The notes below the pieces were generated by a model. That model was given only the letters and a program-made list of their open reading frames with translations, had not been told where the DNA came from and ran no database searches. This document shows, piece by piece, positions 35,485-47,185 of a stretch of 64,000 nt of DNA (positions within the stretch are counted from its first letter, which is position 1; each line of letters starts with the position of its first letter). This stretch comes from Antilocapra americana (lineage: Eukaryota > Chordata > Mammalia > Artiodactyla > Antilocapridae). The position numbers and the translations under genes were made by a program. The DNA lies in contig ML662442.1 in the NCBI GenBank assembly GCA_007570785.1, positions 28,438,724 through 28,502,723 of the forward strand, in the 5' to 3' direction.

Positions 35485-36412
35485 ATGAAAAGGCAGAGAA
35501 ATACCCAGCAAGTAAAGGAACAGGATAAATATCCCCTAGACCAAACAAAAGACGAAGAGATAGGAAGTCTACCTGACAAAGAATTCCGAATAATGATAGT
35601 GAAAATGATCCAAAACCTGGAAAATAAGTTGGAGTCGCAGCTCAATAACCTGCAGGCAAGGATTGAGAAGATGCAGGTAAGCTTTAACAAGGACTTAGAA
35701 GAAATGAAAAAAGAGTCAAAATACAATAAATAATGCAATAAATGAGATCAAAAACACCCTGGAGGGAACCAACAGTAGAATAACAGAGATAGAAGACAGA
35801 ATAAGTGAGGTAGAAGACAGAATGGCAGAAATAAATGAAACAGAAAGGAAAAATGAAAAAAGAATTAAAAGAAATGAGGACAATCTTAGAAACTTCTGGG
35901 ACAATATTAAACGCACCAATATTCGAATCATAGGAGTCCCAGAAGAAGAAGACAAAAAGAAAGACCATCAGAAAATTCTTGAAGAGATAATTGTAGAGAA
36001 CTTCCCTAAATTGGGGAAGCAAATAGCCACTCAGGTCCAAGAAACAAAGAGAGTCCCAAATAGAATGAACCCCAAGCGGGACACCCCAAGACACATATTA
36101 ATCAAATTAGCAAATATCAAATACAAAGACTAAATATTAAAAGCAGCAAGGGAGAAGCAAAAAATAACTCACAAGGGGAATCCCATAAGGATAACAGCTG
36201 ATCTCTCAACAGAAACGCTTCAGGACAGAAGGGAATGGCAAAACATACTTAAAGTCATGGAAGAAAACAATCTACAACCCCGACTACTGTACCCAGCAAG
36301 GATCTCACTCAAATTTGAAGGAGAATTCAAAATTTTCTCAGACAAGCAGAAACTGAGAGAATTCAGCAACACCAAACCAGCCCTCCAACGAATGCTAAAG
36401 GAACTTGCCTAG
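35485..36412 (+). pseudogene. L1 ORF1 (ORF1p RNA-binding chaperone), broken
   Basis: ORF1p binds L1 RNA as a coiled-coil trimer. Here the first part (82 codons, 35485-35733) carries the start of a heptad-like region (QNLENKLESQLNNLQARIEK) and ends at a stop at 35731-35733. The next 104 codons lie one frame on (net +1 shift), covering the RRM-like block (NIRIIGVPEEEDKKK). A second in-frame TAA at 36131-36133 separates this from the C-terminal domain (NPIRITADLSTETL, REWQNILKV, LREFSNTKPALQ), which ends at TAG 36410-36412. Read through, it would be about 308 codons, close to family size. No functional ORF1p is expected. Confidence 0.93.
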
Positions 36413-36463
36413 ATAGGAAACACGGATGGGATAGATAATCTGGAACCCAAAACAATAAAATAA

Positions 36464-39400
36464 ATGGCAGCGGGATCATACTTATCAATAATTACCTTAA
36501 ATGTAAACGGGCTGAATGCCCCAACCAAAAGACAAAGATTGGCCGATTGGATACACAAACAAGACCCCGATATATGTTGTCTACAAGAGACCCACCTCAA
36601 ACCTAGGGACACATATAGACTGAAAGTTAAAGGCTGGAAAAAGATATTCCATGCAAATAAAGACCAAAAGAAAGCAGGAGTGGCAATACTCATATCAGAT
36701 AAAGTAGACTTTAAAATAAAGGCAGTGAAAAGAGATAAAGAAGGACATTACATAATGATCAAAGGATCAATCGAGGAAGAAGAAATAACAATTATAAATA
36801 TTTATGCACCTAACATAGGAGCTCCACAATATGTAAGGCAAATGCTAACTAGTATGAAAGGGGAAATCAAAAACAACACAATAATAGTGGGAGACTTTAA
36901 TACACCACTCACACCAATGGACAGATCAACTAGACAGAAAAGTAACAAGGAAATTCAAACTTTAAATGATACAATAGACCAACTAGACCTAATTGATATC
37001 TATAGGTCATTCCACCCCAAAACAAGGAATTTCACCTTTTTCTCAAGTGCACACGGGACCTTCTCCAGGATAGATCACATCCTGGGCCATAAATCTAACC
37101 TTGATAAATTCAAAAATATTGAAATCATCCCAAGCATCTTTTCTGACCACAATGCAGTGAGATTAGATATCAACTACAGGAGAAAACTTTTCAAAACTTC
37201 CAACATATGGAGGCTCAACAACACACTGCTGAATAACCAACAAATCACAGAAGAAATCAAAAATGAAATTCAGTTATGCATGGAAACGAATGAAAATGAA
37301 AACACAAGAGCCCAAAACCTATGGGACACTGTGAAAGCAATGCTAAGGGGAAAGTTCATAGCAATACAAGCTCACCTCAGGAAACAAGAAAAAAATCAAA
37401 TAAATGACCTTACTTTACACCTAAAGCAACTAGAAAGGGAAGAGATGCAGAAGCCCAGGTCTAGTAGAAGGAAAGAAATCTTAAAGATCAGGGCAGAAAT
37501 ACATGCAAAGGAAACAAAAGTGACCATAGCAAAAATCAACCAAGCCAAAAGCTGGTTCTTTGAGAAGATAAATAAAATTGACAAACCATTAGACAGACTC
37601 ATCAAGAAACAAAGGGAGAAGAACCAAATCAACAGAATTAGAAATGAAAACGGAGAGATCACAACAGAAAACACAGAAATACAAAGGATCATAAGAGACT
37701 ATTATCAGCAACTATATGCAAATAAACTGGACAATTGGGATGAAATGGACAAATTCCTAGAAAAGTATAACTTTCCAAGACTAAACCAGGAAGAGATAGA
37801 TAATATTAATAGACCCATCACTAGCACGGAAATTGAAACCGTAATCAGAAATCTTCCAAAAAACAAAAGCCCAGGACCAGATGGCTTCACAGTTGAATTC
37901 TACCAAAAATTTAGAGAAGAGCTAACACCTATTCTACTCAAACTCTTCCAGAAAATTGCAGAAGAAGGTAAACTTCCAAACTCATTCTATGAGGCCTCCA
38001 TCAACCTAATTCCAAAACCCGGCAAAGATGCCACAAAAAAAGAAAACTACAGGCCAATATCACTGATGAACTTAGATGCAAAAATCCTCAACAAAATTCT
38101 AGCAAATAGAATCCAACAACACATCAAAAAGATCATACATCATGATCAAGTAGGCTTTATCCCAGGGATGCAAGGATTCTTCAATATTCGTAAATCGATC
38201 AATGTAATACACCACATTAAGAAATTGAAGAATAAAAATCACATGATTATCTCAATAGATGCAGAGAAAGCCTTTGACAAAATTCAACATCCATTTATGA
38301 TAAAAACCCTCCAAAAAGCAGGAATAGAAGGAACATACCTCAACATAATAAAAGCTATATATGACAAACCCACAGCAAACATTATCCTCAATGGTGAAAA
38401 GCTGGAAGCATTCCCCCTGAAATCAGGAACAAGACAAGGGTGCCCACTCTCACCACTACTATTCAACATAGTTTTGGAAGTCTTGGCCACAGCAATCAGA
38501 GCAGATAAAGAAATCAAAGGAATCCAGATTGGAAAAGAAGAAGTAAAACTCTCTCTGTTTGCAGATGTCATGATCCTCTATACTGAAAACCCTAAAGACT
38601 CTACGAGAAAATTACTAGAGCTAATCAGTGAATATAGCAAAGTTTCAGGATACAAAATCAACACACAGAAATCCCTGGCATTTGTATACACTAACAGTGA
38701 GAAATCAGAAAGAGAAATTAAGGAAACAATTCCATTCACCATCGAAACAAAAAGAATAAAATACTTAGGAGTATTTCTACCTAAAGAATCAAAAGACTTG
38801 TATATAGAAAACTATAAAACACTGATGAAAGAAATCAAGGAGGACACAAACAGATGGAGAAATGTACCGTGCTCATGGATTGGAAGAATCAATATAGTGA
38901 AAATGAGTATACTACCTAAAGCAATCTATAGATTCAATGCAATTCCTATCAAGCTACCAGAGGTCTTCTTCAAAGAATTAGAACAAATAATTTCTCAATT
39001 TGTATGGAAATACAAAAAACCTCGTATAGCCAAAGCAATCTTAAGAAAGAAGAATGGAACTGGCGGAATCAACCTACCTGACTTTAGGCTATACTACAAA
39101 TCCACAGTCATTAAGACAGTATGGTACTGGCACAAAGACAGAAACATAGATCAATGGAACAGAATAGAAAGCCCAGAGATAAATCCACGCATCTATGGAC
39201 ACCTTATCTTTGACAAAGGAGGCAAGAATATACAATGGAGAAAAGACAACCTCTTTAACAAGTGGTGCTGGGAAAACTGGACAGCCACTTGTAAAAGAAT
39301 GAAACTAGATCACTTTCTAACACCATACACAAAGATAAACTCAAAATGGATCAAAGATCTAAGCATAAGACCAGAAACTATAAAACTCCTAGAGGATAAC

Positions 39401-40106
39401 ATAGGCAAAACACTCTCTGCTATAATCCAAAGCGGGATACTCCATGACCCACCTCCCAGAATATTGGAAATAAAAACACGAATAAACAAATGGGACCTAA
39501 TTAAAATTAAAAGCTTTTGCACAACAAAGGAAACTATAAGCAAGGTGAAAAGACAGCCTTCAGAATGGGAGAAAATAATAGCCAATGAAGCAACNNNNNN
39601 NNNNACCACAATGAGGTACCACTTTACACCAGTCAGAATGGCTGCCATCCAAAAGTCTATAAGCAATAAATGCTGGAGAGGATGCGGAGAAAAGGGAACC
39701 CTCTTACACTGTTGGTGGGAATGCAAACTAGTACAGCCACTATGGAAAACAGTGTGGAGGTTCCTTAAAAAGCTGCAAATCGACCTGCCATATGACCCAG
39801 CAATCCCACTGCTGGGCATATACACCGAGGAAACCAGAATTGAAAGAGCCACGTGTACCCCAATGTTCATCGCTGCATTGTTTACAATAGCCAAGACATG
39901 GAAGCAACCTAGATGCCCATCAACTGACGAATGGATAAGAAAGCTGTGGTACATATACACAATGGAATATTACTCAGCATTAAAAAAAAAATTCATTTGA
40001 AGCAACTCTGCTCAGATGGACGAAACTGGAGCCCATTATCCAGAGTGAAGTAAGCCAGAAGCAGAAACAACAATACAGCGTATTAACGCATATATATGGA
40101 ATTTAG
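36464..40106 (+). pseudogene. L1 ORF2 (endonuclease/reverse transcriptase), near-complete but RT-dead
   Basis: ORF2p nicks target DNA and copies L1 RNA. The frame is open from ATG 36464 to 40000. Endonuclease residues are intact: N13, E42, Y114, GDFNTP (D144, N146), D204, SDH (227-229). RT blocks follow: SPGPDGF near 468, motif A with D599 in IDAEKAFDK, then [10 protein letters not shown]. At 699-702 the catalytic box reads FADV (38558-38569) where family members have FADD, so a metal-binding aspartate is lost. Near residue 1044 lie 10 Ns. The C-terminal CCHC knuckle (39671-39724) is intact. An extra base in the A-run 39983-39991 shifts the frame, giving a stop at 39998-40000 rather than the ancestral TAG at 40104-40106. 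Confidence 0.95.
39595..39604. other. Assembly gap (10 N) inside L1 ORF2
   Basis: Ten Ns stand where the related L1 copy at 17060-18228 (minus) has 183 nt (17913-18095) between the same flanks: gaagcaac to the left and accacaatgagg to the right. The N count is therefore a placeholder, not a measurement, and all downstream coordinates are offset relative to the real chromosome. Confidence 0.93.
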
Positions 40107-40437
40107 AAAGACGGTAACGAGAACTCAACATGCGAGACAGCAAAAGGAACGCAGATGTATAGAATAGTCTTGTGGACTTTGTGGATGAGGGTAAGGGTGG
40201 GATGATATGGGAGAGGGGCATTGAAGCATGTTAATTGTCGTGTGTCTAATCAATCGCCAGCCCAGGATTGATGCTCGGGGCTGGTACAGCGAGATTTCCC
40301 GGGGGGGAGGGAGGAGGGAGGGGGGTTCCGGAGGGGAAGCATATGTAAACCCATGGTGATATCATGACAATGTATGGCAAAAACAATAAAAAATATAAAA
40401 TAAAATAAAATCAACAAAACAATTGTGTCCACAAAAA
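40107..40437 (+). other. L1 3'UTR, G-rich tract and bipartite tail
   Basis: Downstream of the ancestral ORF2 stop, the 3'UTR holds a G-rich tract (40301-40325, several runs of three or more G) able in principle to form a G-quadruplex, as is typical of L1 3'UTRs. It then has gcatatgtaaacccatggtg and atggcaaaaacaataaaa. The A-rich tail (40386-40410) is followed by a 22-nt non-A segment (40411-40432) and a second A-run, then the target duplication. Confidence 0.85.
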
Positions 40438-40991
40438 AAAAGTTGCATAATTTTCTTCTGAAATTTATTGTTCAAATGGGAAATTTTGAAAATTTTTAAT
40501 TTTTAATTATTTTTTTCATTATGAGTGCTTGTAGGATATTTATGTAGAATTTGAATTTCAAAACATGTCAACATGCATAAAGCTGTGGGTTTCCTTTCAT
40601 TTTTCCATGAATAATTATGTTCCACATTCTCTGTTCCATTTTAAATATACCTAGTTTATTAGTTTTTCTATTATCTTCTGTTTCATACTTTCAAATTCAT
40701 AGCCTTATTCCTATGACTCCTGGGTAATGTTTTACATTTTTCTCCACATCTCTAGGTTGCTTTTGTGTACTGTCACTTCTGGTCATTCTACTACCTACTC
40801 CTGATTTTATCTTAGTAAGTTTTAAGTGGTGAAGAATAGAGATGGAAAAAGGTTTATTTTAGTCAAGAATTTTCCTCTGTTCTCACATATGTGGGCAGCC
40901 AATTTTATTTCTCAGAACATTTCTTTTAAAGTTGTAGTTTATATTGACTTCTCTCAGTGCCTGATTATAAGCTGCCTAAAATGTACAAAGG

Positions 40992-41121
40992 TGGAGAAGG
41001 CAACGGCACCCCACTCCAGTGTTCTTGCCTAGAGAATCCCAGGGACAGGGGAGCCTGGTGGGCTGCCATCTAAGGGGTCGCACAGAGTCCAACACAACTG
41101 AAGCAACTTAGCAGGAACTTA
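40992..41121 (+). mobile_element. Bov-A-type SINE monomer
   Basis: It lacks the tRNA-like head and consists of the BovB-derived part: aaggcaacggcaccccactc, tgttcttgcctagagaatcc, gtcgcacagagtccaacaca. Imperfect target repeats TACAAAGG (40984-40991) and TACAAAAGG (41122-41130) flank it. Confidence 0.88.
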
Positions 41122-41484
41122 TACAAAAGGCTAACAAGACAATAATACATGTCATTATTTTAAAGTTTTTAAATGTTTCCATAGGACAGAGTGGAGACTG
41201 CTGCTGAGAGTGAAGGATATTGGAATAGACCTTAATGCTTTCCCTCTGTTCATCCACTCCCTCCCACTGAATAGCTATTCTAATTTGACTGAGGAGAGTC
41301 TGATATCCTCTGATATATATTTCCTACAAGATTCCATTCAACAGTAAAGCCTATTTCCAGCTGTTTCATTCTTGCAATAAATGTGCCACTGGCCACTGGA
41401 GGCATACAGGACGTACACGTGAACTCAAAATCTTCTTTGCAAGTTCAGCTCTCTCCATATTTAATTCCATATTTTGAACCAGAG

Positions 41485-41530
41485 ATAATTCTCACTTTAG
41501 TCTCTATACTCCCGTCTATAAAATGGGGAG
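41485..41530 (+). repeat. Possible MIR SINE fragment
   Basis: The stretch tctatactcccgtctataaa followed by atggggagctt resembles the MIR segment ending in ctgtaaaatggggat. Short. Confidence 0.4.
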
Positions 41531-42134
41531 CTTCTTTTCTTTGAGGAATACTGAACCATCAATAAAATATACATATACATATATAAAAACATATGAAAGA
41601 AGAGCGAGAGGAGGGGGCAGCCAAGTACCTCACATCCCTAAAGTCTATGCTGAGAGAAGTGATCTGGAAGAATTACATTCCCCAGCATTTTTAGTGATAT
41701 TTTATGGAAATTATTAAAGTAATGCTTTAACAATAACAGCAAAAATTTGGGTGTTATCGCACTGCCTCCAAGGCCACTTAGCAGGATACTTTTCATTCTG
41801 CCTATTATGAAACTAGCCTGTGTGTTACTTTACTGAACGTAGATGTGTGTTCTCTGTTGTAGAGAAGGACTCAGATCATCTAAAAGTTCAAAAGTGAAAA
41901 TTTCTATTTTGTAATCAGAGGCATCTGCATTATGAAGTAGTTTATCTCAATATTACTAAAAGCTCATAGACCAACATTAAGAATCTCTGACTTAGAATGT
42001 ATTGGAAGTCTAAAATTTAATAACATGCCCAGCATTTGAGTAACACAAAAGAAACATTTAAAAATAAAAATACATCCTCAAATGATCACCTTAGGAATAC
42101 CAAACTCTAATTTTAGATATTTGTCAAGTTGATC

Positions 42135-42200
42135 TTTGATCTAGAACAAGTCATTTAATTTTAAGTTACTTCAACTGCAATAATAATAATAATTACATAA
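42135..42200 (+). repeat. Possible MIR SINE fragment
   Basis: The stretch ctagaacaagtcatttaatt followed by ttaagttacttcaactgcaa and an (aat)n run resembles the MIR middle section. It is diverged. Confidence 0.4.
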
Positions 42201-43784
42201 CTAAGAATAATTGTAATAGTGAATAGTTATACATTAGAAAACTAAGGAATCAGTACTAGTAGGAAATTTATAGCATCAAATCGGCATATTAGGCAAAAAC
42301 CTCCCTTACAAACAAAAGCCTTCCTTCTCTGTAACATAGTTAGCAGGAAGTGGTAAGTGATGATAATTGGCCTATGATTTTCTTTGCTATGCCAGTATCA
42401 CACTACTTCCAATAGGAGTTAGAAGGCTATTGAAATTTCTTAATTAAAATATTTCCAGGAACAATAAAGTTGCCTTAATATAAAATCCACCTGCAGAAAG
42501 AAACTGTCATATTTTTACTGTGACCTGTTATGTCAAACCTGAATTAAGACTTTTATGTGTGTCATCTATCATAGGAAACCTTCATCCCTCTTGTCTTTAG
42601 GAGACCCTGCTTGATGAAAGAGCCCTTGACTACTCATTCAAATAAAGAACTTAATTTGTGACTTTATTTTCTGAGGATAGGGCAAATATAGGATGTAGGA
42701 GTTTCTAAAATATTCTTTAAAAATTGTAAATTTAAAAGCATAGTTGATCAGTTTTCATGAACAGCAAAGGAAATCTTCAAGGGCAAGTCCAAATTCTTGC
42801 TCCTATTACTTTTAAAGCACTCTGTTTTTGTCCAGAAATACTTAATTATAGACCAAAGCTATATAAGAGGAATATTTGAAAGTGGACTATATAATATTCT
42901 TTATAACTTAGATTTATAGGTTTATGCAATTTAAAGGGAAAAAAAAGCATGCAGTTTAAAAACTTGATGTAAGGTGTGTTCTATAGGTTCATTACTGAAT
43001 AGGGAGAAATTTATAGTAGGATAAGACAAAAAGAAATTGATTTAGAATAAACACATATGTTAATATATTCAGAAACTATTTCTTGACTATATATATTATA
43101 TACAAAACTCAGTTTTCTAGAGCAAATTATGACTGTATATATAGGGAAGATACTGTCGACAATAATGAAGATTCATACCCGAAAGAACATTTTCTCCTAA
43201 ATTATTTGGAGTTCATAATTTCAAAAGGAATGTGATTCAGATATTTCACTCATCTTGTAGCATCAAGTTCTGCTGTAGGGATGTTTCTTGGAAACTGAGT
43301 CAGAATTATTGCTCTTCCACAGAAAAAGTATATTTTTAAAATAAAGGAAATAAAAAAGTGTAGAGAACAAGTATCTAGAGGATTAAATCCGCAACATGGT
43401 CCTTTTGCCTATGTCTGTCTTCTGTGTAGATCAAGCCATGTGACCACTTTTAATATGCGAGCCAAAGTTCAGCATCTATTGAACCAACTCCTGTCTTAAA
43501 TTGACAGAACTACACATATAAATATGAGACAAGAGAATAACATTTTTCTAATACTTGGCTAAGTAAGAATTACAACAGTTGCACAATAACTTGAAGAGGA
43601 AATCTACAGTATTGTGAAATTCACAGAAACATACTACAGGGGATATTGTGAAAGACTGCAAACCATCAGTCAACTCATTCCTCTTTTTTTCTATCGCATG
43701 TTTCCCATTCTATGGTATTAGTTTTGATGATTCTGAAAATTTCAGCAATCCCAAATTAAATTGGTTTAAAATAAGAAGAGTCAT

Positions 43785-44350
43785 TGTGATGGTTATTTTT
43801 ATGTGCTAACTTGGCTAGGCTAAGGTACCCAGCTGTTTAGTCAAACATCAGTCTAGATGTTTTGGCAAAGGTTATTTTTAAAAATGTGATTAACATTCAA
43901 ATCAGTAGATTGAGTAAGGCTTCCCTTGTGGCTCAGCTGATGAAGAATCCATCTCTGCCTGCAATGTGGGAGACCTGAGTTCAATCCCTGGGTTGGGAAG
44001 ATCCCCTGGAGAAGGAAAAGTACACCCACTTCAGTATTCTGGCCTGGAGAATTCCATGCACTGTATAGTCCATGGGATTGTAAAGAGTCAGACGCAACTG
44101 AGCGACTTTCATTCACTCACTCACTCACTCAGACTGAGTGAAGCAGATTACCCTCCATAATGGGGCCTAACCTCATCCAATCAGTTGAAGGCCTTAAGAG
44201 AAAAGACAGTCTATAAGATAGTAGGGGATTTTGCCTCCATCCTGCTTTTGGCTTCAAGACTGTAGCATCAGCTTTCCCTCAGGTCTCTTGCTGATCTGAA
44301 TTGCAGATTTTGAAATTTCCAGCCCTTATAACTTTCTTAAAATAATTCAC
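43785..44350 (+). mobile_element. MLT2-like (ERVL-type) solo LTR, interrupted by a SINE
   Basis: It begins tgtgatggttatttttatgt and continues gctaacttggctaggctaag and gattaacattcaaatcagta. After the SINE it resumes with gattaccctccataatgggg and cctcatccaatcagttgaag and ends near tccagcccttataactttct. The order matches the MLT2 class of ERVL LTRs. No internal viral sequence is attached. The right end is approximate. Confidence 0.72.
43919..44131 (+). mobile_element. Bov-tA-type SINE inside the MLT2-like LTR
   Basis: It has the tRNA-like head gcttcccttgtggctcagct, B-box-like gagttcaatccctgggttgg, BovB-like tail gtcagacgcaactgagcgac, and a (cact)n terminal run. Imperfect repeats GATTGAGTAAG (43908-43918) and GACTGAGTGAAG (44132-44143) flank it, dating it after the LTR. 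Confidence 0.92.
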
Positions 44351-45558
44351 ACTCAAGCACTAAAGGAAAAACAGTGATAATTACTTTGGAAGAAGACTGG
44401 TTTCTCAATATCACAACAGAAAGATGGTTTATTTTTGGCAACTGAAAACATGATTTATTTCCTAGACTACGTCCCAAATATTAGGATATTAGGATAGGAG
44501 TTTCACTTCTAAAAACTTTATCAGTTGGTGTATTTTTAAAATTTTGAATAGTAAGCAAAATATTTACTCCCATAACTTTTACTTTTTATGAGAATTAAAG
44601 AAATAACTACAGGAACAGTAGTCATTAAGTGGATTCACTTCAAATTTAATCAAGAAGAACACACAAGTCATAGTCCTTAGGACTTTATATAATGATATTT
44701 TTCAGTACTGGATGATTTGTGTAGAAGCAGTCTACTCCTGTTGGTGGTCTTTTAATTCTTCTTTCAGTTAACCTTATTTAACCATAATTAACCTTATTTA
44801 ACCTTAATAGCTAATTTCTTTACAGGTTTTCAAAGAAGAGTCAGTTGTGAAAAGCCAAATTTTCTTTAGCAGAAAAGTTATTTTTCACCAAGGAAAGAGA
44901 TATCTCAATCAAAAAACACCCTAGAGGAAATAGAGATTTTTTTTAAAGTAATATTATTGCATAGTAAGCATAGATTGCATATGTTACTACCCTCAAGGTT
45001 TAGCTACTGAACCTTGAAAGTTTCAAATTTTGTATTCAGTATAAAGCAACAAAGTTTCCTAAACAAAATTAATTGCACAGATTCACAAAATGCCTTAGAG
45101 GATTTAAATTCTAAGCTCCAGTTTCATTATAAATACTTATCTTATTTCGGATAAAGTATAAGATCATATTATATTTCAGCAAACTCTGCTATTTTATTGC
45201 TCTAGGAACCATCTAAGTAAGTGTAACACATGTTTAAGGATAAGACTAAAGCATTCTTAAAGCATATTATTTCTAATGGATTAAAAATAAAATACAACTA
45301 TAGGTATATTTGTGCAAAAGAACATTGAACTAGACAATATCATACAAGGATACATTATAATAATTAAGAGTTTTTAAAAGGGACTTTGTATATAAAATAG
45401 CCCTTTTTACCTACTTTATACAAAATAAGAAAGAAATACTCAAGAATATCAAATAACTTCAAGTGCAAATTCATATGCTAGTCACTGTGAGAGGGACAAA
45501 ATATAATGATAAAATACAATATAATAATATATGTTAAGATAATTGCATATCTAATTGT
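44351..45558. other. Unassigned AT-rich DNA
   Basis: No gene or repeat family recognised. It contains the small tandem duplication at 44768-44807. Confidence 0.5.
44768..44807. repeat. 20-bp tandem duplication, two units
   Basis: Units ttaaccttatttaaccataa (44768-44787) and ttaaccttatttaaccttaa (44788-44807) differ at two positions. Confidence 0.9.
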
Positions 45559-45566
45559 AAAATCAA

Positions 45567-45777
45567 AGCTGTTGTTTAGTTGCTCAGTCATGTCTCACTC
45601 TTTTGTATCTCCATAAACTGTAACCCATCAGGCTCCTCTTTCCAGGGATTTCCTAGGCAAGGATCCTGGAGAGGGTTGCCATTTCCTTTTCCAGGAAATC
45701 TTCCTGACCCAAGGATTAAACCCACGTCTTCGGCATTGGCAGGCAGATTCTTTATCACTGAGCCACCAGGGAAGCCC
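45567..45777 (-). mobile_element. Bov-tA-type SINE
   Basis: The reverse complement of the family runs from tagttgctcagtcatgtctc to actgagccaccagggaagcc. The 8-bp duplication AAAATCAA lies at 45559-45566 and 45778-45785. Confidence 0.93.
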
Positions 45778-46192
45778 AAAATCAAGGTACAAAGATACAA
45801 ATATGTTAAATACAAATATTTAACAGATAAGCCAAATAAAATAAGAAAGGTAAATTAGATGTATGAAAATATAAAATGTTACTTAGTGACTAAACAACAA
45901 GAAGAATGTATAAGTAAAGTATAATGTTTATAATGAATTCAATCAAATATTGAAGGATCTTTGGAAACTGGAGTATTCTGGAAGGACCCCAAGGGACAGG
46001 AAACATTTTAGGGGCAAGAGTATAAGTATAATTAATATATGTAATATAGTTATGTACTTATATAGTAATTATATATGCAATATCAATGTAAATATGCAGA
46101 TATTGTTCCACCAGAAATAATATCAACATTTCGATACAAATCACAGGCGTGGAAAATAATAATAAATATACAACATTCCCTAACATATAAAT

Positions 46193-46229
46193 TGCAGGTA
46201 GATTATTTATCCTCTGAACCACCAGGGAA
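46193..46229 (-). mobile_element. Tiny Bov-tA head fragment
   Basis: The 37-bp match tgcaggtagattatttatcc continuing tctgaaccaccagggaa is the complement of the tRNA-like head of Bov-tA. The rest of the SINE is missing. Confidence 0.6.
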
Positions 46230-46670
46230 TTTGTTTGTAAATTAACAAATAGGAACAAAACTCAAATGAAAATTACAAAAAAAATGCATAGAGATTTACA
46301 GAAGCAGATGAAAGATCTCCAGCAACATTTGAAAGCATATACAATGTTACTAGTAGTTGACAAAACATTATTTAAGAACAGTATTTAAAATTATAAAATT
46401 AGAAATATTTTAAATTATAATAGAGCCTGTAAACATAGTTTAATACATGGCTGTCACAAACTTTCAATTTGTAAAAAAGAAAAAAATACAGTATCTGTGA
46501 AGTGCAATAAAACTAGGTAAGTCTGTGTATATAGTTATCAAAGGGAAAAAGTATCTGCACTCCCATGTTCAATGATAATACTGTTCACTATAGACAAGAT
46601 ATGGAAAGAACCCAAATGCCCATAGACATATATTTGAATAGAAATTTATGATAAATATCCATAACAATAT

Positions 46671-46882
46671 GAGCTTCCCTGGTGGCTCAGTAGTAAGAAT
46701 CTGCTTGCCAATGCTGGAGACAGGGGTTCGATCCCTGGATGGGGAACATCCCCTGGAAGAGAGAATGGCAAAAAACCAAGCCAATATTCTTGCCTGGGAA
46801 ATCCCATGGATGGAGGAGACTGGAGGGCTATAGTCCATGGGGTCACAAAAGAGTTGTATATGACATTGCAACTAAACAACAA
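46671..46882 (+). mobile_element. Bov-tA-type SINE inside L1
   Basis: The head is gagcttccctggtggctcag, the B-box-like region is ggggttcgatccctggatgg, and the tail is atatgacattgcaactaaac with (aac)n. L1 text resumes beyond it. Confidence 0.92.
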
Positions 46883-47185
46883 CATCATCTATAGCAATAG
46901 AATATGATACAAGCTTTAACAATAAGAAAAACTTGCCATTTTCAACAACATGGATGAAACTGGAGGATATTATACTAAATGAAATAAGTCAGTCACAGAA
47001 GGGTAAATATTACATAATTCCACTTATATGAGATACCTAAAATAGGCAAATTCAGAAACAGAGAATACAGTAGTGATTGCCAGGTGGTGAGGAGTAAATA
47101 AATAGCTGTTATTCAGTGGGCATAAATTTTCAGTTATGCTAAATGAATGAATTTTGAAGAGCTACTCTATAATGTGGTGACTATA

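Larger units (their letters stand above)
33894..40437 (+). mobile_element. Structurally full-length ruminant L1 retrotransposon
   Basis: A 12-bp duplication AAAAGTTGCATA flanks the element (33882-33893 and 40438-40449). It has the L1 5' start (gggaactaagatggtggagg), a CpG-rich 5'UTR, ORF1 (35485-36412), a ~50-bp spacer, ORF2 (36464-40106), a G-rich 3'UTR and an A-rich tail. The visible length is 6.54 kb plus roughly 180 nt hidden by Ns. The exact target duplication and long open ORF2 suggest recent insertion. It is nevertheless defective: ORF1 is broken twice, the RT box is FADV, and ORF2 loses its C-terminus to a frameshift. Confidence 0.96.
40450..43784. other. Mostly unassigned DNA
   Basis: About 3.3 kb with no gene recognised. 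It contains one Bov-A SINE and two MIR-like scraps, listed separately. The open frame at 41523-41717 (64 codons) has no domain. Confidence 0.5.

Noticed and set aside
39310..39960. 216-codon minus-strand open frame
   Set aside because: It lies antisense to L1 ORF2, crosses the N gap, and reads only the complement of the L1 C-terminal region.
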